Positions 12,690 to 23,092 of a stretch of 64,000 nt of DNA are shown one piece after another. Source of the stretch: Gordionus sp. m RMFG-2023 (Eukaryota > Nematomorpha > Gordioida > Chordodea > Parachordodidae); the NCBI RefSeq assembly GCF_954871325.1, contig NC_088779.1:23918869-23982868 (forward strand), read 5' to 3'. Under the pieces are notes generated by a model. It made no database searches. It was not told the origin of the DNA and saw nothing but the letters and a program-made list of their open reading frames with translations. Every line of letters begins with the position of its first letter. The stretch's first letter is position 1. The translations under genes were made by a program, and so were the position numbers.

Positions 12690-13070
12690 TATCAAATTAG
12701 TATATCGTAGATGTTATTCAGATTCGATTGAAGCGTTCTTTTAAGGAGATCAAGCCATGCTTTAAAATATTTAAACCAACTTCGACGACTTTTGAGTCTA
12801 AATTTGAGTTTGTTAGATTTCGAAGAACAACGGATACTCTAACTGAATATGTGGATAAAATTAGAACAATTGGCAAACGTTGTCAATTACTGAGCGTTTA
12901 CGTGATCAATTTATGGTTAGCATGGAAATGCCAGGATTAAAAAGAAGTCTTCAGGTTCATCCCGATGATCTTGATAGAAATAATAATATATTGAATTTCC
13001 AATTTATTCATGATCTGGCAATCGTTTCTGACCGTGCTGACAAGGAAATAAAAAACAAAATATAAAAATT
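12690..13070 (+). pseudogene. LTR-retrotransposon gag fossil
   Basis: The stretch encodes pieces matching the retrotransposon gag domain of Ty3/Gypsy elements: a FRRTTDTLTEYVDKIR block followed by ERLRDQFMVSMEMPG. In that family these lie close together in the capsid-like domain. It is broken and old-looking, with no LTR or pol recognised nearby. Confidence 0.7.
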
Positions 13071-14431
13071 ATAAAAATAAATTTAAAACGTGTATGTTTT
13101 CTAAAGGTTGTAAAAAAGTTAAATACAATAATACGTTTGATTTGATAAAGGGTATAATAAAGCCAAATATTATAATATTTTAAAAACACTTTAAATAAAA
13201 TTATTGAAATTAAAAGCAAGGGCATCACTAAAAATGCCACTTTTATTGACGTATATGACAGTTATATAATATACTACAGTTAATAGTTTTAAAATTTTAC
13301 TAATAAATGTTTTTGATAATAAATATAAGTAACAATTTGCATTCAATTATTTAATGCCATCAATTTATTTAAAATATTAATAATTAAACATCTTCTTTTT
13401 TTTATTTAGCAAGGGATGTAATAATTAGATATCTATATTTCCTTCTATTTGTTTTACGTGTTTTTAGGAAAGCTACCTTTTTCTTCTTTAAAAAACAGTT
13501 TTAAGTTGAATTTTTAATACGAATATATTTTTGATATTATTACAAACTACTATTATTTTAAGTTATAATATACCAACTAGAGATGATGCGACAATTATAT
13601 TAAAATCTTAATTGCTTTCATGATATCACTCTGGTTCTTACTTTATAGTTACAAAATGTTTCATTTCTAAATGGCATCCTTACCGTGTAAATAACTCAAT
13701 GCTTCAATAATATATTTGCATAATTTCTTCTAAAAATTTTAGTGTTTTTGTTTTATCACAGCATCTATTATTTGTGTGGCTATATAATTTAAGATTATTA
13801 CTACAGCTGCTGACAGCATATGATTGCATATTTTAGATAAGCAATAATGATCAACTGTGTAGTCGTTTATATGTCATTAAAAATGGAAGATGATCTTTTA
13901 GAAATTTAATATCTCACAATAATTTTATCGATTACTTATCTAACTGTCATCTAAGAGGAAGTTCTAACCACCATATAGTTTTATGATTTGGAGTGGTCTT
14001 TTATATTTTCTTCTTCAAGAATTGCTGATTGTAAAGCTAATAAATTTTTTCTTATTAATCCATTTTATAAAACATTGTCTAAAATGGTAATTGAGAGTTA
14101 TATTAGTTTCATGACCTTTTGTCAATGGTTGCTAATAATTATATAGCCTTATGTGGTTTTTAAAAACCATTATCAATTAAGGCATATGTATGAATTAATT
14201 AAGCTTTTTTATCACTTGTAATTCTTTAGATGCAAATTTCTTTTATATCATCATCGAAAATATTTTATACTGTAATAAATAGACTTTGTATTAAAAAATA
14301 TTATTTTTAGATATGTCTTGTATTGTTTTAATTATTTATATGTTTGTTTATTTTGTGTGCAAAATATAATAAATGACAAAATATGAAATTCAGAATAATT
14401 GTTTAGAGTTTGCAAATTTTAAAAAGTATAA

Positions 14432-14640
14432 TATATTAAAACTCCTACAGTTACACAGAAAATTTAAGTTATAGGATCATCTGTTTGTATAAATTAAATA
14501 AATAAAATCAACAATAGTAAATAATGAATTACTTTTTGATTTTAATATGCCCTCCTACAGCTGCAAAGAAAATTTAAGTTATAGGATCAACTGTTTCTAT
14601 AAAATAAATAAATAAAATCAACAAATAAAAAATAAATAAA
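14432..14640. repeat. Tandem duplication, ~110-bp unit, two copies
   Basis: Two copies, diverged by several substitutions, start at the repeated CTCCTACAG at 14442 and 14552. Confidence 0.75.
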
Positions 14641-15339
14641 TATATACGTACTGATGACATGACGTCACGACGATGTAATGAGGACATCGGAAAATTATAA
14701 TATAGATTATAATATTGATTTTTTTTAAAATAAATTCTTAAATTGATTTTTTTATATAAATTATTAAATTAAGATTGATTATTATTATTATGAAAGTTTC
14801 TGTTTTTATTAATTTTTTGTTTGTAACATGCTATATAAGCATTACCTTTTCAGTTTTCAAAAAAGAGAATTTTAAAAATAAATTAAATAAAATAAAAATA
14901 AACTTGTTATACGTATGACCAGTACTACGGAAAACTTTAGTTGCTTATAAAAAATTTTCCCATATTTTAACAATAATTTTGGCGATTTTTTAAAAATCGA
15001 AACCCTTTTTTAAATCATCAATTTAAAAATAACTATATTAAAAATTTAGTATATAACATGAATATCATTTTTTTTAAATAAGAAAATTGTCACCAAATAA
15101 GATTTAATAAAATGTTAAAATTGGTAATGAATATTTCAATCAAAAATTTTGCCTAAATACTTAAATTTGACCAGTTTGAAGTAATTAAAAAAAAATTAGG
15201 GACAAGTATAGGCCAATTTTATTTTCTAGAATTGTAGCCAAACCAAGTACTATGTCTCATTCAGCCAAAAGAATACTCTGAAGAACCATAAGAAAATCTC
15301 AATAAGTCTGTCGAAATTGGTATAAATATTTTCCAAATA

Positions 15340-15391
15340 AAATCTTTTTTAGTTGAGCCCCCCTGAGATATAAAAGGGTAGCAACGCCCCT
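15340..15391 (-). mobile_element. hAT-type MITE terminus
   Basis: Read on the minus strand from 15391 it begins CAGGGGCGTTGCTACCC, a form typical of hAT element ends. It resembles the forward terminus at 39560. The other end of this copy was not found. Confidence 0.5.
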
Positions 15392-15515
15392 GGTTGGCAA
15401 TACATTCTATGTTTATTTTATTAATTCCTCTGATGATTAGTATTCTTCCTCATAAAAAAGCACAAATCATCCGTTATCTTTTTTTTGAAAATTTCTTCAC
15501 AAAACGTTATTTATT

Positions 15516-16025
15516 CAGAGCTGTACATTTGCTCTTAAAATTTGAAGATCTTTTATTTATAAAAAAATTTGAGCAACGATCTTAAAAGATCTATATCTTT
15601 GAAGATCGTAAAATTTGAAAATCTTTTATTTTTTAAAAATTTTGTGTAACGATCTTCAAAGATATTCATGATATTTATTTTTTTACCCCTTTATTAAAAG
15701 CCCAGATGTTTTTCAATTTTATTAATATAATATTTCTTTTATGTTTTATACCTCTTTTCCTGCCTTGATGAAAATTGAAAAACATCTGGGCTTTTAATAA
15801 AGGGGTAAAAAAATAAATATCGTGAAGATCTTTAAAGATCGTTACACAAAATTTTTAAAAAATAAAAGATCTTCAAATTTTATGATCTTAAAAGATCTAG
15901 ATCTTTTAAGATCGTTGCTCAAATTTTTTTATAAATAAAAGATCTTCAAATTTTACGATCTTCAAAGATCTTGCTCAAATTTTCTCGCTCAAAAATCTTC
16001 AAAGAAGATCTTTTGTACAACTCTG
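15516..16025. mobile_element. Foldback element built of AAGATC repeats
   Basis: A 510-bp palindromic element. Its outer ends are CAGAGCTGTACA and the inverse TGTACAACTCTG. Long arms (about 15516-15725 and 15775-16025) contain many copies of the motif AAGATC/GATCTT, and a short non-palindromic centre separates them. The arms also share a mirror-image AAAAGCCCAGATGTTTTTCA stretch. The ends resemble hAT termini and TTTATT lies on both sides, but no clean 8-bp duplication could be fixed. It carries no frame of note. Confidence 0.75.
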
Positions 16026-18167
16026 CTTTATTATAATATTTTTTTTAAGTTAAGCTAATAAAAATAATTATTGTAGTAATATATTTTTAATGATTGATCA
16101 ATGAATCTATCAAATCTATAATATATTGATAAATATTATATATTTATTATTATTGTTATTAGAATAATAATTGCAAACACAATATTTATTCATCCATATA
16201 ACACACGCAAGTAAAAGTATGGATATATTAATATATATTAATCCGGATATCACATTGTTGATATGGGTGTTAGGTAGTTAACCTCACCCAATATTATATT
16301 AAAATAATAAATATTTAATAATTATTATTACCATATCTAATTGACGAATATAATAATTCATAATGTTTAAATAGTTTATTACAATATATTTCTATATTGC
16401 TACAATTTTCACTTATAATTTTGAGTTAATATTTTCATATAACCAAAGTCTATATTATGAATGAATGAATCAATGATTTAATTCTTACTGAAAATTATAA
16501 TTATAAACATTGTTCAAATTTATTGATTAGGTGTCAATCATTCCATTTTATGTCATCCGGTTAAATTCCTTGAATTTTCAAGTATTTAGATTTTGCATAA
16601 TCCGTGATAAATTTTTTTAAAAATAATGCTAATCATACATACATTGATAGGTTCTTTTGCATGATATGTGATGATCTTTTTTAATAATTATCCTAATATA
16701 TATACATTGATGGTAGTGTTGTTAAAGTACTTGATTTATCCAAATTTATTGCAGACGCCTAATATTTATTGGGTTAACCTTTTTTTAAAAATCAAGCAGC
16801 TTAGGTTCTGGTAATCAATTAATTATTGAAAAACCAACCAATGATAAAAAAAGCTTAATTCTTTATTTAAAATTAAATCTTGATATATATAGGAATTAAA
16901 TTTTTATTTGTATTCATTAATTTTTATTATAAAACTAGCTAATTTGCATAGTTTTAAAAATATGTAGTTTAAACTTATATATCAAATAATAATTATATAT
17001 AGTATATTTATTTATTTTTTTAAATTAAAACATTTATTTTATTATTAATTATATAAAAACAAATAGTAAAATTATAATCAACATACTATATCTATCTATC
17101 TATATGAAAATATATAATTAAAAGAAAAGATTAAAATAAAATAATATATTTAGGTTTGGTCGGCAGGGCTTAATGAGCCATGTATAGATATACAGTTGGG
17201 TCTACAAATTTCAATTGATATTCTTAGTCTTAGGTAGAAGCCTTCTTTTGGATCATCTGTGATATTTAGACCAAAGCATAGCCATATTTGTGATTTTCAT
17301 GGGGAGGGGGTGGGGTTTGGGGTTTCTCCCTCATGAATGATTTAAATGCTACCTATGCAGGCCCTTGGCATGGTTTAAATAATTTTGGTTTTACATATCT
17401 TTTTTGAACATTTTACTGACTTTTATTGGATTGTAAAATATTTATTGTAAATCTTTAAATTTATTTACAAATCTCTCAGAATATATCTAAAAATAAAGCT
17501 TAATTAAAGTTTGGTTGTAAGTGACCAGGGTTGGGCACTTGTAAAAATTAAAATTTTGTACTTAAAATAGCAAAAAAAAATACAAGATATGTTTATCTTA
17601 TTTTTATAAAAAGATAACTGATATAAAAGGTTTTTATCAATTTCAAAATCAAGATCTCATCAACTAACTTCTATTTTATCATATTTGTGGTTCCCAAAAT
17701 TTTCTTATAACAAGGGCCCAAGATTGTCTTTGTAAACTATCTTTTAAGAGCTTATTAAAATATATATCTTGAATTTATAAATTAAATAACATGTCATTTC
17801 ATTATTAAGTGACAAGTCATTGCAAGAAAACTTCAAGTCTTAGTAGATCAACCTATAGTGTGCATATATGTTTGGGATTTCAACAACTGTCTTTAATTAT
17901 CAGTTTCATATTTGAAGCTGTCATCAATTTTTTTTGCAAAGATCTTCAAGAAAATTTTTTAATTGGTAATGTTAATCCATTACAATATGATATTTCTGAT
18001 AAATTGACAAGTAGAAGATAAGAATAAGTGAAACATACATCATTTTTTACAAATTCTTTTTGTTCAACAAGAGATAATATGCATTCCTTTAACAACAAAA
18101 GTTAATAGATTTATAATTCAAGATATTGTTTTCTCTTTATTGCTTGAAAACTCTAGGGTTTTTTGAG
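16026..18167. other. AT-rich intergenic DNA
   Basis: No gene was recognised. A truncated TAGTGTTGTT-type MITE end starts at 16714 and runs to about 16806. A 70-codon frame near 17809 matches nothing I know. Confidence 0.5.
16714..16806. mobile_element. Short MITE copy with TAGTGTTGTT end
   Basis: It begins TAGTGTTGTTAAAGTACTTG, and an inverted AAATCAAGCAG follows about 80 bases later. The right end has decayed. Confidence 0.45.
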
Positions 18168-18170
18168 TTA

Positions 18171-18470
18171 GGCTGCATTCAAAGTGGAGATGGATCCGTT
18201 TTGACATCCATTCCATCAAAATTCAATCTCATTAAAAATGATATATATTGATTTTCATTTTTAAAAAATTATAAGTAACGTTATAAAGGCTCTATAAAAT
18301 TTTCCAGATCAAAAAGTCAAAATATTTTGACTTCAAAATTTGCCAGATCCGTTTTTAAGATGGAAGATATCGGAACAGGCACACTATAAACATATATATC
18401 ATTTCTAATGAGATTGACTTTTGACAGAATGGATGTAAAAAACGGATCCGTCTCCACTTTGAATGCAGCC
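18171..18470. mobile_element. PIF/Harbinger-type MITE
   Basis: A 300-bp element with terminal inverted repeats of about 60 bases starting GGCTGCATTCAAAGTGGAGA, flanked by the trinucleotide TTA on both sides (18168-18170, 18471-18473). A TTA duplication and GGCTGCATT-like ends are typical of PIF/Harbinger MITEs. It has no coding capacity. The arms differ at only a few positions, so it is not very old. Confidence 0.85.
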
Positions 18471-18556
18471 TTAATGTTTTTTCAGTTTTCACGATTTTTT
18501 TTCTTTCTATGTGTAATACTTTATGATGATTCATGTAGTTTTTTATATGGATCTAG

Positions 18557-18600
18557 ACAGTGGTGTAGACAAGAGAAGGCTTTGGAGTTGAACCCCCCCA
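18557..18600 (+). mobile_element. hAT-type element end (CAGTGGTGTAGAC)
   Basis: A CAGTGGTGTAGACAAGAG start followed by a CCCCCCC tract resembles the common CAGTGGCGTAGC ends of hAT MITEs. The matching right end was not identified. Confidence 0.35.
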
Positions 18601-18688
18601 TAACTCGAAATTTTTTTTATATTAAAAAAATAATTAATTAGATATTTATTAGGGCTGCATCGGTTTAGATCCAATCCAATATTTATTT

Positions 18689-18846
18689 CAGAGACCTGCA
18701 GAGGTACCATTTGCACGACCCAGTCTGGATTTTTTAAAAAAAATATTTTCAAAAATAATTTTCAGGCCCAGGCTGGCCCATATTTAAAAAAATTTCAGGT
18801 CCAGCCCAGGTATATTTAAAAAATTAACAGGCCCTGCAGGTCTCTG
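18689..18846. mobile_element. Short hAT-type MITE with perfect 8-bp TSD
   Basis: A 158-bp element with ends CAGAGACCTGCAG and CTGCAGGTCTCTG. A perfect duplication, atttattt, flanks it at 18681-18688 and 18847-18854. Inside, GGCCCAGG-like GC clusters alternate with A-runs. It appears to sit inside an older inverted-repeat sequence, since GCATCGGT near 18658 faces ACCGATGC near 18863. Confidence 0.88.
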
Positions 18847-18924
18847 ATTTATTTCAAACGGCACCGATGCCAATATTTAAATTAATTTTTTTGTCATCTT
18901 TTATAATATAAGATAATAGAATTA

Positions 18925-19664
18925 GAGGTCTACATTTGACGGGTTTTTGGACCATAAGCCCGCCCACCCAATGTTTTAAAATATTAAACCCACCCGCCCA
19001 GAGTTTTCAAAAAAATATACTCATAGATCCGCCCATTAGTCTAAAATTCCTTACCCGCCCGCCCATTAGTCTAAAATTTTTTGCCAGCCCGCACATTATT
19101 TATAAAATTTTTTTAGCCCAAGCCCGCTATTATTAAATATAATTATGGCCATTCTTTCAATATTTTAAGCATCTGATAAAAAAATTTCAGCATATATCCC
19201 TACAAAAGTTTTATAATTTAGGAAATTACCATTTGACATTTTCTGGATTCAAACACGTTCTTTTTTGTTCTAAAAACCTTCCAGCAATGCTAAATCCTCG
19301 TTCATTAAAAGCAATAGTTGCAGGAATTGCCAATATTTTTCTTACTAATCTTGACAGCTTTGGCAAATCTCTTTCTTATCTTTTCCACAAGTAGTTTTAA
19401 ATACAAAAAAGTTTATATATTTTAAGAAAAAAGTTTTTATGATGCCAAAAACGGACATATGAATTTTTAATATCCCAAAAACATTTTTTTATTAATATTT
19501 ACTTAAATGATTTAAATTTTTTTTAACCCACCTCCCATTGTTGAAATTTCGTAACCCACCCACCCGCCCATAGTTTAAAAATTTTTTTAATCCGCGCACC
19601 TGCTCGTTCTAAAAAAAATTTTTAGTGAGCGGGCGGGCCAAAACCCCATAATCTAGACCTTTAA
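18925..19664. mobile_element. Probable hAT-type MITE with GC-punctuated interior
   Basis: Left end TAGAGGTCTACATTTGACGG and right end (inverse) TAAAGGTCTAGATTATGGGG. Repeated CCCGCCC clusters are separated by T-rich runs. The flanking 8-mers match only in part, so the exact ends are uncertain. Confidence 0.55.
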
Positions 19665-21282
19665 AAGGGATAATAAAAATCGGTGTATAATTTTTTTCAA
19701 AGCTTTTTACAAAATATTCGCTTATCTCAGCTCTTAAAAATCTCTTTAAAATTCTAAAAATATGAATTATTTTTAAATTTATAGAAAGGTTTTTTATTAA
19801 TAAATATAATAAAAAATGTCTTATTTTATTAAGTTATAGCCCTTAGATAATTTATACATATGAAAGTTTAATAATTATAAAAATATCAATATTTTTTCAT
19901 GGATGCATTAATAACAGTATTATTATAATGATTATAAAGATATCTCAGCTAAGCCATATAATATCACAATATGCTTTAAAAAATTTTGAATAACCACAAA
20001 TGTTAAAAATTTGTTAATACTAGCGGCCCTGCTTATCAATACATGAATAAATGAGATGCCATCCAACTTCTACTATGCAGTGAATAATTAATAGTCTAAC
20101 CTTCACCTGTTGTAGATGTCAAAAGCAGATAATCTTACTTTCACTCCAATATTATTTATTGCCATTTAAACTGACAACAGCACGAAATTCAAAAATGGCG
20201 TTATTTTTTAATTATAATAATTTTTCTATAAATTTCCACCCATAACTTCGAAATTAGTGATACAAAAATAGAGGAATCGTGAAACTTAACTTTATATAAT
20301 CATATTTAAAATCGTTTAGGTCAAAATATAACCACATACAAAATTTTTGCAAGCAAAGATTGGTAAAAGATACAAAATGTGAAACCGGCGTTATTTTATA
20401 AAATCTGGATTGTACATGCCTAAGTATCTGGATACAATTTTCGGAAGGATCTATTAAGTCCAGAACGATGTGTTTTTAAATTTTTGTTTTATTAATTGAT
20501 TTCCACAATATGAAATGATAGCAGATGTGTGTATGAGAGATTGCAAAACCCAATCTGTCCTAAAGACCATGGGCCGGGCTGGCATTTTAATAAAAAATAT
20601 ATCAGGCTGGGCAAAAAAAATAACGCCGGGTAATTTAGGCCAGTTTGGGCATTGAAATCTTGTTTTAATATTTTGATTAATACCATTTGAAAATAAATTT
20701 CAATAGGCATATTTCTTTGTATTTTGATATCTGTCTAACTAAAATACTAAATATCTAAAAATAAATAGTAAATTCACAAAAAAATTTAACAATTTGTTTA
20801 TGATACATCTACACCACGATATAGATACAGGCACAATATTTATAAAACAGTTGTTGTAGATATAGATAGCCTTAGAGGAAAGATATAAGAGCTTTAATTT
20901 ACATTGGAAAAAGATTTATGGATATTAAAAATGCTATGGCCGGAAATAAAGAACTCTAACGAGCCGGGCTTGGCAAAAAAAAATTTCGGGCCGGGCTTGA
21001 CAACTAGTGCAAAAATTCTTAGAAAGCCAGACTTTGCAGACCTCTAGTTATGTATAGCTCAAGCAAGTGATATTTAAATATTTTATTTTTAAAACATTTT
21101 GTGATAGGGATATCCCAAATGGTCTCAATTATTATTTTATCAAATTTCTATTTTTAGAACTTTTTATTAGATAAATTAAATAATATTTGTAAAATAAGTC
21201 AAAAAATTAATTAGAAACAAAAATATATTGAATTTAATATAATTTTATTATTATTAAATTAGATCCACAGATTTTTTGAAAC
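19665..21282. other. AT-rich DNA upstream of NMT
   Basis: No gene was recognised. A decayed element with GGGCCGGGC clusters lies at about 20535-21047. Its right end, read inversely, is TAGAGGTCTGCAAAGTC. No promoter motif for the NMT gene could be singled out. Confidence 0.45.
20535..21047. mobile_element. Decayed GC-punctuated hAT-type MITE
   Basis: It belongs to the same style of element as 18925-19664: GGGCCGGGC clusters between A- or T-runs, and a right end matching TAGAGGTCTGCA in reverse. The left end is uncertain. Confidence 0.4.
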
Positions 21283-22552
21283 ATGAAACCCGAAATTGAC
21301 GATAAACTTTCAAAAAATGATGCTCCAAGAATCAAGCCTAATCCCCAACCCAAAAAATCGAGTGGTAAGAAACATCAAAAATTACAAAATGGCCTTCAAG
21401 TCTCTGAAAATGATCTTAATCACAGCCTTGCTCAACTCAATAGCATGCTTCAAAAGCTCTCCACTCAAACTCCTAAACCTAGTAGCGATATTGAAACCCA
21501 AGATGTCAGCCCACTCACGCTTCAAAAATGTGTAGATCCTTGTTGTCACCATGAAGCTTCACCGTCGTCTCTCCACAACAATCCGCATCTCGCTGACATT
21601 CCGAAATCTACGCTCGAAAGTGTCAAAAAGAATTACGCCTTTTGGGCCACCCAACCTGTGCCTAAATTTACCGCGGATGACTATTTTGATAATTTAAACG
21701 AGCAAATAAATGGACCAATAATTGTTTACAAAGATGATGACCTAGAAGAGGGTGCCGAAAAGAAAGGCTTCGAAAAAGGTGCAAAAATTCTTAGCTTATC
21801 CGAATTGAGGGCAATCCCATATCCCCTACCCCCCGGGTTTGAATGGAATCGAATCGACGTTACCATCGAAGACCAATTGCGAGAGCTGTACGAATTGCTA
21901 AGCGAAAACTATGTAGAAGACGAGGATAACATGTTTCGCTTTGCTTATTCACCTGCCTTCTTGATTTGGGCCCTAAAGCCCCCAGGTTGGAGGCCCGATT
22001 GGCATTTGGGAATACGCACCACATCATCTGGTAAACTAGTGGGCTTCATTTCAGCAGTACCAGCCCGACTCTCCGTCCAGGCACGGGAGATCGATTGCGT
22101 CGAGATCAATTTTCTATGCGTTCACAAGCGTTTGAGGTCAAAGCGTGTTGCTCCGGTCTTGATAAGCGAGATAACACGACGCGTCAATGCTTGTGGCATT
22201 TGGTACGCCGTCTACACAGCTGGGGTAGTATTACCACGTCCTTGTGGTGTGGCCCGGTATTGGCATCGGTCCATAGACCCAGTCAAACTAGTTGAGGTCC
22301 GCTTCTCCCACCTGACTCGAAACATGACTCTGGCTCGGGCCCGAAAGCTTTATAAACTGCCTCGCGCTACTACAAATACTCCGGGCTTGAGGCAAATGTG
22401 CGAGACAGACGTAACGGCTTCGGCTAAACTTCTAAATGAGTACTTGGCAAGCAAATTCAGTATATACCCGATATTTACCGAGGATGAGTTCCGACACTGG
22501 TTTTTACCCCGGCCCGGCGTAGTCGAAACTTATATCGTTGATAAGAGTCGAG
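21283..22552 (+). CDS. NMT1: NMT exon 1
   Basis: A single 1.27-kb exon encoding the first 423 residues, ending GTCGAG before a gttatc donor. Unspliced, the frame continues into the 235-bp intron and would add a basic KKGRKK-containing tail ending at 22647. Confidence 0.92.
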
Positions 22553-23092
22553 GTTATCTTATGTGTTTTGCCTTAGAAAGAAAGAAAGGAAGAAAGAAAG
22601 TTTCAAATTCAGCATTTTTATTTTCCTATTTAAAAAATGCTGCCTAATTAATTTTTTATCCCATTTTATATAAATTTATGGGCAGAAAACAGAATTAAAA
22701 TCATTTTCGATATCGATAACAAACAAAATGTTATTTATTATTTAAAAAAAAATACAATATTAGTTGTTGGCAATGTAGAAATTACAGACATGTTCAGTTT
22801 TTATTCCTTGCCTTCCACGATAGTCAACCATCCCGTCCACAAGACCCTTAATGCTGCTTACTCCTTTTATAACGTGAGCACTCAAACCCCCTTGGTCAAG
22901 TTGATGGAGGAGGCTTTAATCGTGGCTAAAAGCCAGAGCTACGACGTTTTCAATGCTTTAGACCTCATGGAGAACAAGCAATTCTTGGAGCCCCTCAAGT
23001 TTGGCATAGGAGATGGTCACTTGCAATACTACCTATTCAATTGGCGATGTCGTTTCATGAAACCGGAAGAGATAGGATTAGTCCTGCAATAA
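21283..23092 (+). CDS. NMT1: Glycylpeptide N-tetradecanoyltransferase (N-myristoyltransferase)
   Basis: The enzyme moves myristate from myristoyl-CoA to the N-terminal glycine of cytosolic and ribosome-bound proteins. Exon 1 is 21283-22552 and exon 2 is 22788-23092; joining CGA G to AC ATG keeps the frame and gives about 524 residues, close to animal NMTs. The N terminus has a Lys-rich patch (residues 24-33), which in animal NMTs aids ribosome binding, then a disordered region to about 115. The catalytic part starts near FWATQPVP (120-127). It includes [12 protein letters not shown] (209-220), the acyl-CoA-binding stretch [18 protein letters not shown] (274-291), YTAGVVLP (311-318) and RYWHRS (325-330). 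The peptide-site stretch FGIGDG is in exon 2. The chain ends LVLQ, as required: the C-terminal carboxylate is the catalytic base. The 5' exon is much less AT-rich than its surroundings. Confidence 0.96.
22788..23092 (+). CDS. NMT1: NMT exon 2 (C-terminal lobe)
   Basis: It follows an attacag acceptor. It encodes [25 protein letters not shown] and [17 protein letters not shown], all strongly conserved NMT blocks, and ends ...GLVLQ and TAA at 23090-23092. Confidence 0.95.

Larger units (their letters stand above)
13071..15515. other. AT-rich intergenic DNA with a tandem duplication
   Basis: I found no gene. A roughly 110-bp unit containing CTCCTACAG and AAATTTAAGTTATAGGATCA is present twice in tandem at about 14432-14640. 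A perfect TGACGTCA palindrome lies near 14660. A hAT-like terminus in reverse orientation (CAGGGGCGTTGC on the minus strand) ends at about 15391. Confidence 0.5.

Noticed and set aside
14649-14710. Hammerhead-ribozyme-like CTGATGA ... GAAA with hairpins
   Set aside because: Stem II does not start next to CTGATGA; about 13 unpaired bases intervene, so the core cannot form.
17809-18021. 70-codon frame
   Set aside because: No homology recognised and composition like the surrounding AT-rich DNA.
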